DNA of 64,000 nt from Xenoacremonium recifei (taxonomy: Eukaryota > Ascomycota > Sordariomycetes > Hypocreales > Nectriaceae): NCBI GenBank assembly GCA_012184525.1, contig WOFQ01000010.1:372001-436000 (forward strand). The letters run 5' to 3'. A program made the translations under genes and the position numbers. The notes beneath the pieces are model-generated. The model made no database searches and was not told where the DNA came from. It saw only the letters and a program-made list of their open reading frames with translations. This document shows, piece after piece, positions 40,998-52,145 of this stretch; the stretch's first letter is position 1; each line of letters opens with the position of its first letter.

Positions 40998-43407
40998 ATG
41001 ACCACGCCTTCAGGCGGCCACCGCTCTCGCGGTTCCGATGATCAGGGCATCTACGATGATGCCAAAACCTATTATGCCGAGGAGCGTCATGCCAACGCTC
41101 GTTTCGGCCCCCGAACCCGTACCTACTCACAGGTGATATTGCCTTTGTGACCGTATCGAATCGAAGCAATTGGGGCTGACGGGGCGAGAGCAGAACAGTT
41201 TGATGCGACAGTTTGAAAGAATTGGTCTGCGAGAGCCTTTCCGACGAGGCAGCCATGGTACTGACACCATGCCCGAACATGTGTTCAACTCCCTTTCCGC
41301 TGACTGTGCTGGCCAGATGAGAAAATGGAGCAGAGCCGGCGATTCCTCATTCAGGTCGAACCAACCCTCGAGAGCTTGCGAGCCCAGGAAGATACCGATG
41401 GAAACATGCAGATTACAATCGAGGACAACGGTCCGAAAGTCATCTCCCTACGCACGGCTGCGTCTGCAGGATACAACCGCTTCGATGTCCGCGGGACGTA
41501 CATGCTGTCCAATCTGTTGCAAGAGCTCACCCTGGCCAAGGAGTACGGTCGTAAGCAGATTGTGCTCGATGAGGGCCGACTCAACGAGAACCCCGTTGAC
41601 CGATTGTCTCGCTTGATTCGGGATCATTTCTGGGAAGGCTTGACGAGACGAATTGATGCTTCCAGCATCGACATTGCTGCCCGTGATCCCAAAGATTGGA
41701 CTGATGACCCTCGACCACGCATCTATGTCCCAGTGGGAGCTCCTGAGCAATACGAATACTACAAGAAAGTTGCCGAGAAGAACCCCGAGATGCGTTTGGA
41801 CGTCCAGTTGTTGCCTGAGAAGATCACTCCCGAGCTGGTCCGGGATATGAACGACAAGCCAGGTCTTCTTGCAGTTGCTGTTGAGAAGAAGGAAGACCCC
41901 GAGACGGGCGAGACAATCCTGGAAGGCCTTCCATTTGTTGTCCCAGGTGGCCGATTCAACGAACTCTACGGCTGGGATAGCTACATGGAATCTCTTGGAC
42001 TGCTTGTCAACGAGAGAGTTGACTTGGCCAAATCGATGGTCCTCAACTTCTGCTTCTGTATCGAACATTACGGAAAGATCCTCAACGCTACCCGATCATA
42101 CTACCTGTGCCGATCGCAACCGCCTTTCTTGACTGATATGGCGCTGCGGGTGTATGAGAAGATTAAGCACGAGCCTGACTCCAAGGAGTTCCTGAGGCGT
42201 TCGATCCTGGCAGCCATCAAGGAGTATCACAGTGTATGGACCGCTGAGCCTCGGCTCGATCCAGTAACTGGCTTGTCCAGGTACAGACCCGAGGGATTGG
42301 GTGTCCCACCCGAGACGGAGGCCACTCACTTCGTGCACATTCTCGACCCTTACATTAAGAAGCACAACATGACCTTCACTGAGTTTGTGCGAGCCTATAA
42401 TCATGGTGACATCAAGGAGCCCGAACTTGATGATTACTTCATGCATGACCGAGCCGTACGGGAGTCGGGTCACGACACATCTTACCGTTTGGAGGGGGTG
42501 TGTGCGGACATAGCTACTATCGACTTGAACTCTTTGCTCTTCAAGTATGAGACGGATATTGCGCGCACGATTCGCAGCCTCTTTGGTGACAAGCTCACCA
42601 TCCCCGAAGAGTTCTGCCTGGGCACTCCCTACAAGCCTGGTGAAGTCGTGTCGTCGGCTGTGTGGGACCGACGAGCCAAGCGACGCAAGCTGATGATGGA
42701 CAAGCTGATGTGGAACGAGGATGAGGGCATGTTCTTCGATTACAACACAGCGAAGCAAGAGCGTTGCACATACGAATCCTGCACCACGTTCTGGGCGCTC
42801 TGGGCAGGCATCGCGACGCCTAAGCAAGCGGCCGAGATGGTCAGGAAGGGACTGCCCAAGTTTGAAGCCTACGGCGGTCTTCTCTCAGGCACAGAGAAGT
42901 CTCGCGGGGCTGTCGGACTGGAGAGGCCTAACAGACAGTGGGATTTCCCCTACGGCTGGGCGCCGCAGCAGATGCTGGCGTGGACGGGCCTGCTACGGTA
43001 CAGCTTCACGGAAGAGGCTGAACGGCTGGCGTATAAGTGGCTGTTCATGATCACGAAGGCGTTTGTCGACTTCAACGGCGTGGTGGTCGAGAAGTATGAT
43101 GTAACGCGGCCGGTTGACCCTCACCGGGTAGATGCCGAGTACGGGAACCAGGGGCTCGACTTCAAAGGAGTCGCCAAAGAAGGGTACGTCGGTCCGGACC
43201 TCCAGGGGCCATTACCGAGGCGGGAGCGTGATTGCTAACCACGGATATAGATTCGGATGGGTCAACGCCAGCTATGTGTATGGCTTGCAGATTGTAAATG
43301 CACACATGCGGCGTGCTCTTGGAACCCTGACCCCCTATCCGACCTTTATCAAGGCCATTGAACAGAACAACGAGAAGGCATTGGCGGGACTGATGGTGCC
43401 ACCATGA
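40998..43407 (+). CDS. NTH1: Neutral trehalase (GH37)
   Basis: Four exons, 40998-41132, 41194-41257, 41317-43183 and 43251-43407, with introns of 61, 59 and 67 nt, encode 740 aa. The first acceptor could also be 3 nt upstream (one extra Gln). The N-terminal regulatory region carries a PKA consensus FRRGSH with Ser at about 65, and a Ca2+-binding EF-like loop DTDGNMQITIED at 92-103, both typical of neutral rather than acid trehalase. GH37 signatures are PGGRFNELYGWDSY and QWDFPYGWAPQ. No signal peptide is seen, so it is cytosolic. It splits trehalose into two glucose units during germination, growth restart and recovery from stress; in yeast it is activated by PKA phosphorylation, 14-3-3 binding and Ca2+. 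Neighbouring isocitrate lyase and SNF1 also belong to carbon-starvation physiology. Confidence 0.96.
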
Positions 43408-45451
43408 GCATCATCCCGCTGTCCAAGCGAATGTCAGAAGAATGTAGGTGTGGATGTGGGGGAGCATCATGCTCTTCCTCATCATCACACACCATCGGTG
43501 TATTTCGTTCCGGATTTCGTGGGGTCAAGGCCGCGGGAAAGGGATCAGGGTCATTGGTTCCGGGGGGGCATAAGGCGGGCAAGGCATTCCGGGTCGGTCG
43601 AGGAAAAGGACGTTGACAAGGAGAGGCGTCGACGCATGTTCGGTTAGAAGGTCTCCGGTTAGCTACTTGGATGCGCAGTCCCGGGGAGTTATGCTTTTCT
43701 TCGGCCGCGCGCGCGTATGATTAACGATGAAATAAAAAATGTAAAGCCAAAAGCTTAGACGATGTAAGCGATGGGGTTGCAATGAAGGTGTCCAGGTGTC
43801 GCGTGAGCAAGGGAGGTTTGACCCCAGACGGCATGTCACTCTAGAGGCTTGCTAAGGTTGGAGGTTGTAGAAGAAGCACATGCTTTTGGAGCTTTGAGAA
43901 AGTGAGTTTGGGCGTTGGCGGTTGGAGGCGAGGCTAGAAGCAGATATTGGTTGTTGGAGTTCTGCAGGAAAAGCACGTGAAGAGGGATGTTGATCATCTG
44001 GAGAATGGATGGGGGTTTTCCTATGTAATGACGGACGTCCAAGCTCCGTACCATGTCTATCCCACCATGCATGCCATGACGCCTCATCATTTAGTGCTAC
44101 GCCTCTGACATGGCGGGCTGTAAGAATGCGCATCACGGCGACGGACACTCAGTCACGATCACCGGACGCAAATGCACCGAGGAAGAAGTCCCCAGCCGGG
44201 GCCGGGAGCCCGGAGCCGCAGCGAGGGATACACGACGGGAATAGAAGTCTGAGCACAAAGCAATAAAGTAAAGAGCCCAGCTTCTGCCTCCATCATGGAA
44301 GATGGCCGAGGCTCTCAGGTCACGGTCACGCTGGACACCAAAGACCGGGACCGTGACAGCGCGGCGGAGATGCAGGGCCGGGAAGTTGAGAGTTCGAGAC
44401 TGACTTCGGCCAAGGCCCGTGAGGCTTGAAGATGCGGCGGCGCATGTCAGTCACATGCCAGCGTCCTCCGCTGCCCCGGAGAGGCGGGACTCGGGCAAGT
44501 TCCGGCGGTGGAGGAGGAGGCGATTTGGATTTGGGGGGATTGGGGTAAGGAAGACTAAGACTGATGGCGCTGGAGATGGGGAGTTGAAGCGCTGAAGGGA
44601 TGGTGAGGAGGAGGGAATGGGGCGTGGTAGGGGACAGAGATGCCGAGGTTGGCCTCTGTTAGACGCTCAATTGTTTGAAGGGTCAGGAAGGAAGGCTGCT
44701 GGTGACTCAATGGCACGTGGAATCGAGATTCAATTCCCTAATCCGATGACTTAGACGCAAACAGGCCCTGTATTTTTGGTGATGCGGGGACTCCTTCAGC
44801 GTCGGCATCTCGGCCAATGGCGGCTAAAGGCCCTGATCTCGCAGCGCATCTGCTGCCTGTCTCTCTCCAATTACAGCCCCTTGAGCCGAGAGACGTAACG
44901 TCATGCTAGCAGGCTGGGCTGGGGGCGGCATCATGACGGGACTCATGATAGTGACCCAATTGGGGTCCGGTCGATGGCCGAGACGGTACTTCCGAGGTGT
45001 AGCTCGGTGGGAGTCCGTAAGTTAACACGGGAAAGCCTTTGGTGGTGGTGGCGGCTCCCGTTTGGAGGCCATCGAATCGCTTCTGCCCTTTCGACCGATC
45101 AATTGCCAGATCCCGCCGCCGGTTGTTTGGAGATGGGACTCTCCAAAAGCTTCTGACTGGGTGACTAGGCCTACCTCGTTCGCTGTTCGGGATGTCCCAC
45201 TCTGGGGTGTGAGTCTTGTCTTGTCTTGCCTTGGAGTCGTCGTTTATTACTTAGATGCCCGCCTCCCCTCCCTCCCTCGAGAAAGTCTGCTTGAATCTTC
45301 TTTTGTTTCTTCATTCTACAATTCCCATCCCTCCTCTGAACCCCTCCGAGCTCTCTTGGGTTATCCTCTCCAAGCCCAATCCTTGTCTTCGCCTTCACTT
45401 ACAGATAACCCACACTTAAACACACACACACACACACACATACAGCCTATC
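43408..45451. promoter_or_regulatory. Intergenic: 2-kb upstream region of isocitrate lyase
   Basis: No gene is supported. The stretch probably holds the long, regulated icl promoter. CTGGGG hexamers, which match the CreA consensus SYGGRG, occur at 44919-44924 and 45202-45207, but such matches are frequent by chance. A CACGTG core lies near 44712. The leader is C/T-rich and ends with a (CA)10 tract just before the ATG. Confidence 0.45.
45421..45440. repeat. (CA)10 microsatellite in the isocitrate lyase leader
   Basis: Ten perfect CA units ending 11 nt before the ATG at 45452, so very likely within the 5' UTR. Confidence 0.85.
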
Positions 45452-47365
45452 ATGGCTTCTGGAAACATGGTCAACCCGGCCGTCAACCCGGACATCGAGG
45501 ACGAGCTCTTCCAGAAGGAGGTCGACGCTGTCAAGGCCTGGTGGCGCGACTCGCGATGGCGTCACACCAAGCGCCCCTTCACGGCTGAGCAGATCGTCTC
45601 CAAGCGAGGCCACCTGAAGATCGAGTACGCCAGCAACGCCCAGGCCAAGAAGCTGTGGAGTATCCTCGAGAAGCGTTTCGAGGTGAGTTGGAAAATCTTG
45701 AGAGGAATTGGCCTCGAATCCGGCCCCAATTGAGAGTTCTGTTCTGGAATGCTGACTGCGCTCCCAAGACCCGAGATGCCAGCTACACCTACGGCTGCAT
45801 GGAGCCCACGGCCGTCACTCAGATGGCCAAGTACCTCGACACCGTCTACGTCTCCGGATGGCAATCATCCTCCACGGCCTCGGCATCCGACGAGCCTGGC
45901 CCGGATCTGGCTGACTACCCCTACGTGAGCTGAGCTGAGATGCCTGGACTCTTGGTAAAACCGCCTCACTAACACCACCGTTCAGACCACCGTCCCCAAC
46001 AAGGTCGGCCACCTCTTCATGGCCCAGCTCTTCCACGACCGCAAGCAACGCCAGGAGCGTCTCTCCGTGCCCAAGGCTCAGCGCGCCAGCCTCAACAACT
46101 ACGACTACCTGCGTCCTATCGTCGCCGATGCCGACACTGGTCACGGCGGTCTCACCGCTGTCATGAAGCTCACCAAGCTGTTTGTCGAGAAGGGTGCTGC
46201 TGGTATTCACATTGAGGACCAGGCTCCTGGAACCAAGAAGTGTGGTCACATGGCCGGCAAGGTGCTGGTGCCCATCAGCGAACACATCAACCGACTGGTC
46301 GCCATCCGAGCCCAGGCTGATATCATGGGTAAGTTTCTGTTTGGTGGGATAGAAAACAGGGGCTGTAACTAACATAATCCAGGCTCTGATCTTCTCGCCA
46401 TTGCTCGAACCGACGCCGAGGCCGCCACCCTCATCACCACCACCATCGACCCCCGCGACCACGCCTTCATCATCGGCTCCACGAACCCCTCACTCAAGCC
46501 CCTCAACGACCTCATGATCGCCGCCGAGCAGGCTGGCAAGACCGGCGAGGAGCTCCAGAAGATCGAGGACGAGTGGCTGGTGTCCGCCAAGCTCCTGCGC
46601 TTCGACGATGCCGTCGCCGCCGCCATCGACGCCTCCTCCTCCATCTCCAACAAGGCTGCCGCCAAGAAGGAGTACGCCTCCAAGGCCAAGGGCAAGAGCA
46701 ACCTCGAGGCCCGTGAGATTGCCCGCTCCGTGCTGGGCAAGGATGTCTTCTTTGACTGGGATGCGCCGCGCACTCGCGAGGGTTACTACCGTCTGAAGGG
46801 CGGCTGTGACTGCGCCATCAACCGCGCCATCGCCTATGCGCCCTACGCCGATGCCATCTGGATGGAGAGCAAGCTCCCCGACTATGCCCAGGCCAAGGAG
46901 TTCGCCGACGGCGTCCACGCTGTGTGGCCCGAGAAGAAGTGAGTTGTCTCTCAACCTCCCCCCTCCTCCCCTGAACCCCTGAATCAACATACTAACCAAC
47001 CTCCCAGGCTCGCCTACAACCTGTCTCCCTCTTTCAACTGGAAGACGGCCATGCCCCGCGACGAGCAGGAGACGTACATCCGCCGCCTGGCCAAGCTCGG
47101 CTACTGCTGGCAGTTCATCACGCTCGCCGGCCTGCACACCACCGCTCTCATCAGCGACCAGTTCGCCAAGGCCTACTCGACCATCGGCATGCGTGCCTAC
47201 GGCGAGCTCGTCCAGGAGCCCGAGATGGACGAGAAGGTCGACGTTGTCAAGCACCAGAAATGGTCCGGTGCCACGTACGTTGATGAGTTGCAGAAGATGG
47301 TCACCGGCGGTATCAGCTCAACAGCTGCTATGGGCAAGGGTGTGACTGAGGACCAGTTCCATTAG
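45452..47365 (+). CDS. ICL1: Isocitrate lyase (glyoxylate cycle)
   Basis: Five exons, 45452-45682, 45769-45924, 45986-46328, 46383-46938 and 47008-47365, with introns of 86, 61, 54 and 69 nt, give 547 aa, the normal eukaryotic length with the fungal insertion. Diagnostic segments are TYGCMEPTAVTQM, TVYVSGWQSSSTASA, the metal site VADADTGHGG, the catalytic cysteine motif KKCGHM near residue 215, and SPSFNWKTAMP. It cleaves isocitrate to glyoxylate and succinate, allowing growth on acetate, fatty acids or ethanol, and is important for host colonisation in several pathogenic fungi. The C-terminus ends EDQFH, with no classical PTS1. In other fungi icl genes are glucose-repressed by CreA and induced by FacB-type activators; derepression needs Snf1, whose gene lies 0.9 kb downstream. 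Confidence 0.97.
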
Positions 47366-48283
47366 AGAACAGGAGAATACCCGGAAGAGAGATGTGTTGT
47401 GATATCAAGATGTGGCGGAAAGACGATGATGGGAGGGGGAGGTGTGTTCAAAAAGAGACGCGAGATACGGAGGACTTTCCGATTTTCATTACCAGCCATT
47501 GATGCATTACAAGGAGGCACCGGGGTGGGCTATTTCTTTTGTCATGTCACGTCCCATGTATCGTATGTACCTTACGACAGCGGGCCTAAAAGCCGAGCTC
47601 ATTATTCATCATTACACTAGAAATCTTTCATATCGTCACTTTGACCGATTGCGTCGTGCTGGAACTCTCAAGAGAATCACATGCCGTGGGAGCTAACAAG
47701 TTCTGCTTGCATGATCTGAGCTCTATCTATCTGTACCCATGCATTCTTGCCCCTTACCGTCCTTCGTTATCATGATATTATCGGTCCTTTCCTGTGGCCT
47801 CCTTGATAAGCCACCCATTTTCCATGTCCCGAGGCCCATACAACAAAAGCTACCGATGTCGACATAGATGGATTCCGGCCCGATACCTCGGGCTTATTCC
47901 GACGAAGCCCTCATTCGTGTGGTCTAGCAACGCACACATTAGCTCGTCATTAGATACTACCAGATCCCTGCCCCGTCTGTTCATCCACCGAGGCCAGGGG
48001 TGAAAGATCAGCCATCCTTGTCCGTCCTGGAACCGCTCCAGTAATTATTTGTTCTGCTCTCCCTGTCTTGTGTTGCCTTGGCAGGTATTCTGCGTCAAAC
48101 AGGCCCTTTTGGAAGCCTGGGCTTCTGCACCATTGGTTTCGTCCAAGGGGAGTTCCTGGGGTACCCCAGTCCCCCAGTCCCCGAAAAGCGCTCAATTCGG
48201 GCACATCCAGGTCACCGGAATACGAGAGCTTCTGTGTGATGTCTTTGATGAATGCCCTTTGCATTGTCATCTCGCCCAGTCTT
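47366..48283. other. Intergenic between convergent ICL1 and SNF1
   Basis: This holds 3' flanks. No coding sequence or structured RNA was recognised in this 0.9-kb stretch. Confidence 0.5.
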
Positions 48284-50579
48284 TTAGTCGGCTTCAGCGA
48301 GTTGCATAATCAACTTGGCTGCAATGTCCAAGAATGGGAACGGGCTTGTCACGTCTTTCTCCTCGAGAAGTCGACCGTTCACGGTCTCATAACCGGAACA
48401 CTTGAAGTCCACCAAGTAGACACCATGTTCCATTTCGTAGACCTGAATATCGATGTGCACGGCGACGAAGGGTAACGGCGCAGAGCCCTCTATGCGGGTT
48501 TTCTTTCTAATGGCTGCAAAAGCTTGTTAGCATCGTGATTGAGGTAAGAATAATGTATGCGCTACTTACTGGCAGCATCCCATCGCACTTTTATGTGCCA
48601 TGGATCAGCAGGCAGCCCATATTTCTTGATGAGATCAAGGCTTGAGGCCGAGCCTCTGCTGTAGTCGTCGGCGAAACTGCCGTCACGTGAAGATTGCTCG
48701 CGCTCTTCGCGATGCCTTGCCTCAAACTCCTCGTCTGGGAGATAGGTGGCGCCGAGCTTGTGAAGGGCTTTGTAGATGCACAGCAGAGCTTCCCAAGGCG
48801 AGTTTCGAGATCGGATTCCGAATTGCCAACGCACTGGCTTGTTCTTCTTAGGTGGATTGATCGGAGTCATTCCCTGGGGTCGCTTGTTGGCCTCGTCCAG
48901 CCGTAGTTGACTTCTGGAATGAGGCTTCAATCGGCGAAGAGTCTCCTCCTTCTCGGCATCAGTACGCGCGACGACTGGTTCGTCATTAACGAAGACCTTG
49001 GGCGGTGAGTCCTTGAGAATTCCAGCTTTCGCTCTCTCAATGTAGTCCTTGTGGTATGCTGGTAAGCTGGATGGCAAAATGCCAACTTTGCTCACGTAAG
49101 GACGAGGAGAGATGAGACTCTTCGATAGCTCCGAACGAGCTGACGACATACTCAGCATTGGGCTTGAGCCCTCCACGTCAGGCGAAAGAGCTTCTCCTTG
49201 TTCTGGATACATGTTAGGAGTCTGAAACATTATTGACGTCGAGGATGTGAAGCAGTACTTACGGTTAACTTGCATCAGCTTGTTCTCCCTCACAATCATG
49301 TACGCATCCTTGATGGCTGAAGGCTCAGCAGACTGGAGGGCTTCCTCGACATCAACCTTTCCGTAACCCATCGTCTTGCTGATCTTCTCCGTGACTTCAT
49401 TATGGAGCCTCTCCTGGACCTTTTCTGAAGCATTTGGCGCAATGTCGCTCTTCTCGATAGCCTTGTTGGGGTCTACGCCCGTATTGAAGAACTCCTCAAC
49501 AGGAGGCTGAAGATAGGGTGGTAGATCTTGGAGGAACCAAGGATCCTGACGAATGTCCTCGATGGTGGCCCGCTGCACTGGATTGACCACCAACATGCGC
49601 TTGATGAGATTGGCAGCGCCTGCTGGCATCCACTGAGGAATGCTGTATGTGCCTTTAGCGATCTTAGCGAAAAGGCTTGGGATGTGTTCATCGTCGAAGG
49701 GGAGGCGGCCGACAAGGAGGACGTAAAGAATGACACCACAACTCCATACATCGACTTCTGGCCCTGCATAAAGCTTGCCGCCAATGACCTCAGGCGCAGC
49801 GTAGTTCGGACTGCCGCAGCTCGTCTTAAGGAAGTTTCCGTCAGTCATGATGTTGCTGAGACCAAAATCTGCAATCTTGACATTTAGGTTCTCGTCGAGC
49901 AAAAGGTTCTCGGGCTTGAGGTCACGATGGACGATCTTGTGACGGTGGCAGTACTCGACAGCGCAGAGCATTTGTTGGAAGAAACGGCGTGCCTCAGGCT
50001 CTCGCATGCGGCCATTTTGGACGATATAGTCAAACAGTTCACCCCCAGCGTATTCGAGGACCATAATAATCTCGTTGGGCGTCTTGATGACAGTGTATCT
50101 ATACGTATCACACACGAATATCAGCCGTGTTCACATGCGTCCTCTGACAGACGATACTACGCAGCTTTGGGGGGAATAGAGCGGACATACAGCTTGATGA
50201 TGTGTGGGTGTCGAAGCAGTTGCAAGTACTCGATCTCTCGCTCGACGCGGCCGGCCATATCACGGCTGATGAGCTTCTTGCGGGCGATGATCTTGAGGGC
50301 GACCTGCTGGCCGGTGCCATTGTGGATGGCCAGCTTCACCTTTCCAAAGGAGCCTTCTCCTAGGGTACGGATGACCTTGTAGGCGCCGATGCGTTGCTCC
50401 GTCTTGATCTTTTCCTTGACTGGAGGGTCCATGTTGTTGGGCCGGGAGTTGGGCTTGGAGGCTGAGGCGTCGGTGCCGCGACCATGCTGCTGCTGCTGTT
50501 GCTGCTGCTGGACTCGACGGACGTGGGACGACGAGAGAGAAATGGTCAACTCCTCATCATCGAATCCGCGGGGAGCCAT
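48284..50579 (-). CDS. SNF1: Snf1/AMPK catalytic alpha subunit
   Basis: Four exons on the minus strand: 50191-50579, 49263-50098, 48570-49202 and 48284-48513, with introns of 92, 60 and 56 nt, giving 695 aa. The N-terminus has a poly-Gln run (residues 24-31). The kinase domain spans about 66-317: GEGSFGKVKLA, VALKIIARKK, HRDLKPENLLLD, DFGLSNIM, and the activation loop LKTSCGSPNYAAPE with the activating Thr near 220. A UBA-like autoinhibitory region follows, then a Ser/Pro-rich linker and the C-terminal KA1-type domain ending LDIAAKLIMQLAEAD, which binds the beta and gamma subunits. Snf1 is activated by upstream kinases when glucose is low, inactivates Mig1/CreA-type repressors and allows use of alternative carbon sources and cell-wall enzymes. 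The 60-nt intron is stop-free and in frame; splicing at the later acceptor (branch CTAAC) is favoured because the earlier one shifts the frame into a stop. Confidence 0.96.
50484..50510. repeat. CTG/CAG trinucleotide repeat encoding poly-Gln in SNF1
   Basis: A nearly perfect CTG run (one ttg interruption) read as eight Gln codons (CAG with one CAA) at SNF1 residues 24-31. Confidence 0.85.
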
Positions 50580-50848
50580 GATGAAGGAAGCAAAAGTCTG
50601 GGGCCCAGGGGGGGCACACCAGGACCGGGGGGTATGGGTATGGATGGAGGGAGGGATGGAGGAGGGTTGGATGGAGAAACGAGTTTGGATGTGTTATGCA
50701 GGTCGGTGGACAAGGAGAGAAGACCGCGGGCAAGCAAGCAAGCAAGCTGGGCTGGGCTGGCTGGACTGGACTCGGCTGAGACACAGAGAGCGAGGCAGGC
50801 CAGCGGACGAGGGAGGGGGCGTATAGTGGCGCTGGAGGCGGGCGGGCG

Positions 50849-50920
50849 ATGCTGCTGCTGCTGCTGATGCTGATGCTATGCGATGCGATGCTGCGCTGCG
50901 CTGCGATGCTGCAATGGACG
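50849..50920. repeat. CTG-type triplet array upstream of SNF1
   Basis: Imperfect runs of gctgct, gatgct, gcgatg and gctgcg units over about 70 bp, about 300 bp upstream of the SNF1 ATG. Confidence 0.75.
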
Positions 50921-50993
50921 CCGTTGGTCCTGGGCCAGGACAGGACGCTGCTGGAGTTGACGCTTGGAGAGCTCGGCTGGGGACAGTCAATGA

Positions 50994-51014
50994 GCTGGGC
51001 TGGGCTGGGCTGGG
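50994..51014. repeat. Pentanucleotide microsatellite (GCTGG)4
   Basis: Four GCTGG units about 420 bp upstream of the SNF1 start. On the SNF1 coding strand they read CCAGC. A shorter array of the same unit is at about 50748-50765. Confidence 0.8.
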
Positions 51015-52145
51015 AGGGGAGAACGGAACGGAAGCAGACGCCCGCAGGCATGACGGAGGACGGTGATGGTGGTGGGGTGTCTTTTTTCGGCCAAGTGTGG
51101 ATTTCGTTGGTCATCGAGCCGGGCAGGTACTTGTACCTCCAGCCCAACCGTGAAAGGTGTCGGCCGCTCTTGACCTGCTTCACAGCCGGTACCTGAGCAG
51201 TACATTTACAAGTACTTTACTTTGAATTTGGCGGGCCTCAACGGTTCCAGGTTCCAGCGCCTCGCCATGTGCGCAAACCACCTGTTCTCAACAGCCAAAG
51301 CTGCAGAACGAGCATCGGCCCACCCTGTTCATTTATTTGGCTTCCGCTTCGACGGGGGACAGTTTCTGCTAACCTCATGCCCGGAATAATAAACGCAGGG
51401 TTACCTCGAGCTAAAGCAAGGTACAATTTACGGCTTCTACTCCGTCTTGACCTACGCGCTTTGTGAGTTGTTCTTCCAGGGTTGAGAATTCCACGTGCAA
51501 TTAGCCGGAGCGAGAGTCCACAGTTCCCTGCTATCAATCAGGTTTGAATTTCAATCAGGGATCTCAACGGTACTTGTCGATACCTCAACCGCGGCCGGAT
51601 TCACATGGGAAGCCAATTTCACACGCCACGACTCCAGACGCCCCGATTCTTACCGTCTCCAGCCATCCGTTGTTCCCGTTTGACAAATCGCTGGCATTCC
51701 CAGGCGTCTTCCTCTGCCTGTCGTGATACCCAAGCCCTCTCCGATGCCGTACCGTTCATTGGTCTTCGACCCCTCGAGCGGGCGTTCGATCGCATGCCCT
51801 TTGCTGACGAGGTTGCATCTGGCTTGTGATTGTCACAGATTCCTGCGGCGAAGCCAATGACACCCCTGTCCATGACTGCCTGTCCTTCGCACACACCCTC
51901 TCAACAGCTGGCATCACAGCTAGAACGCCGCAGAGCTTTGAAGACCCTGTATCGGCCTCTGGTCGAACCAAGTTGGCCCGAGATCTTGCATAATAAGCAA
52001 AAATACTGATAAGGTCCTTTTGAACTCCTATGTACTCGTACATTGGCGAAATTTGCGCCATGCGGTGAATCGCCAGGATCACGCCCCGTCAATTGTTGCA
52101 CATTCGAATGGTTGCTGCCTTCGAGGCAGCCAGCCTCCCAATTTA

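Larger units (their letters stand above)
50580..52145. promoter_or_regulatory. Intergenic: SNF1 5' region with stacked simple repeats
   Basis: A 1.57-kb stretch between the SNF1 start and the 3' end of an unknown minus-strand gene. It is packed with short-period repeats: (CAAG)n at 50731-50747, GCTGG units at about 50748-50765 and 50994-51014, and CTG/GAT/GCG triplets at about 50849-50920. Open frames here are repeat-driven and are not called genes. The segment from 51200 to 52145 shows nothing recognisable. Confidence 0.5.
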
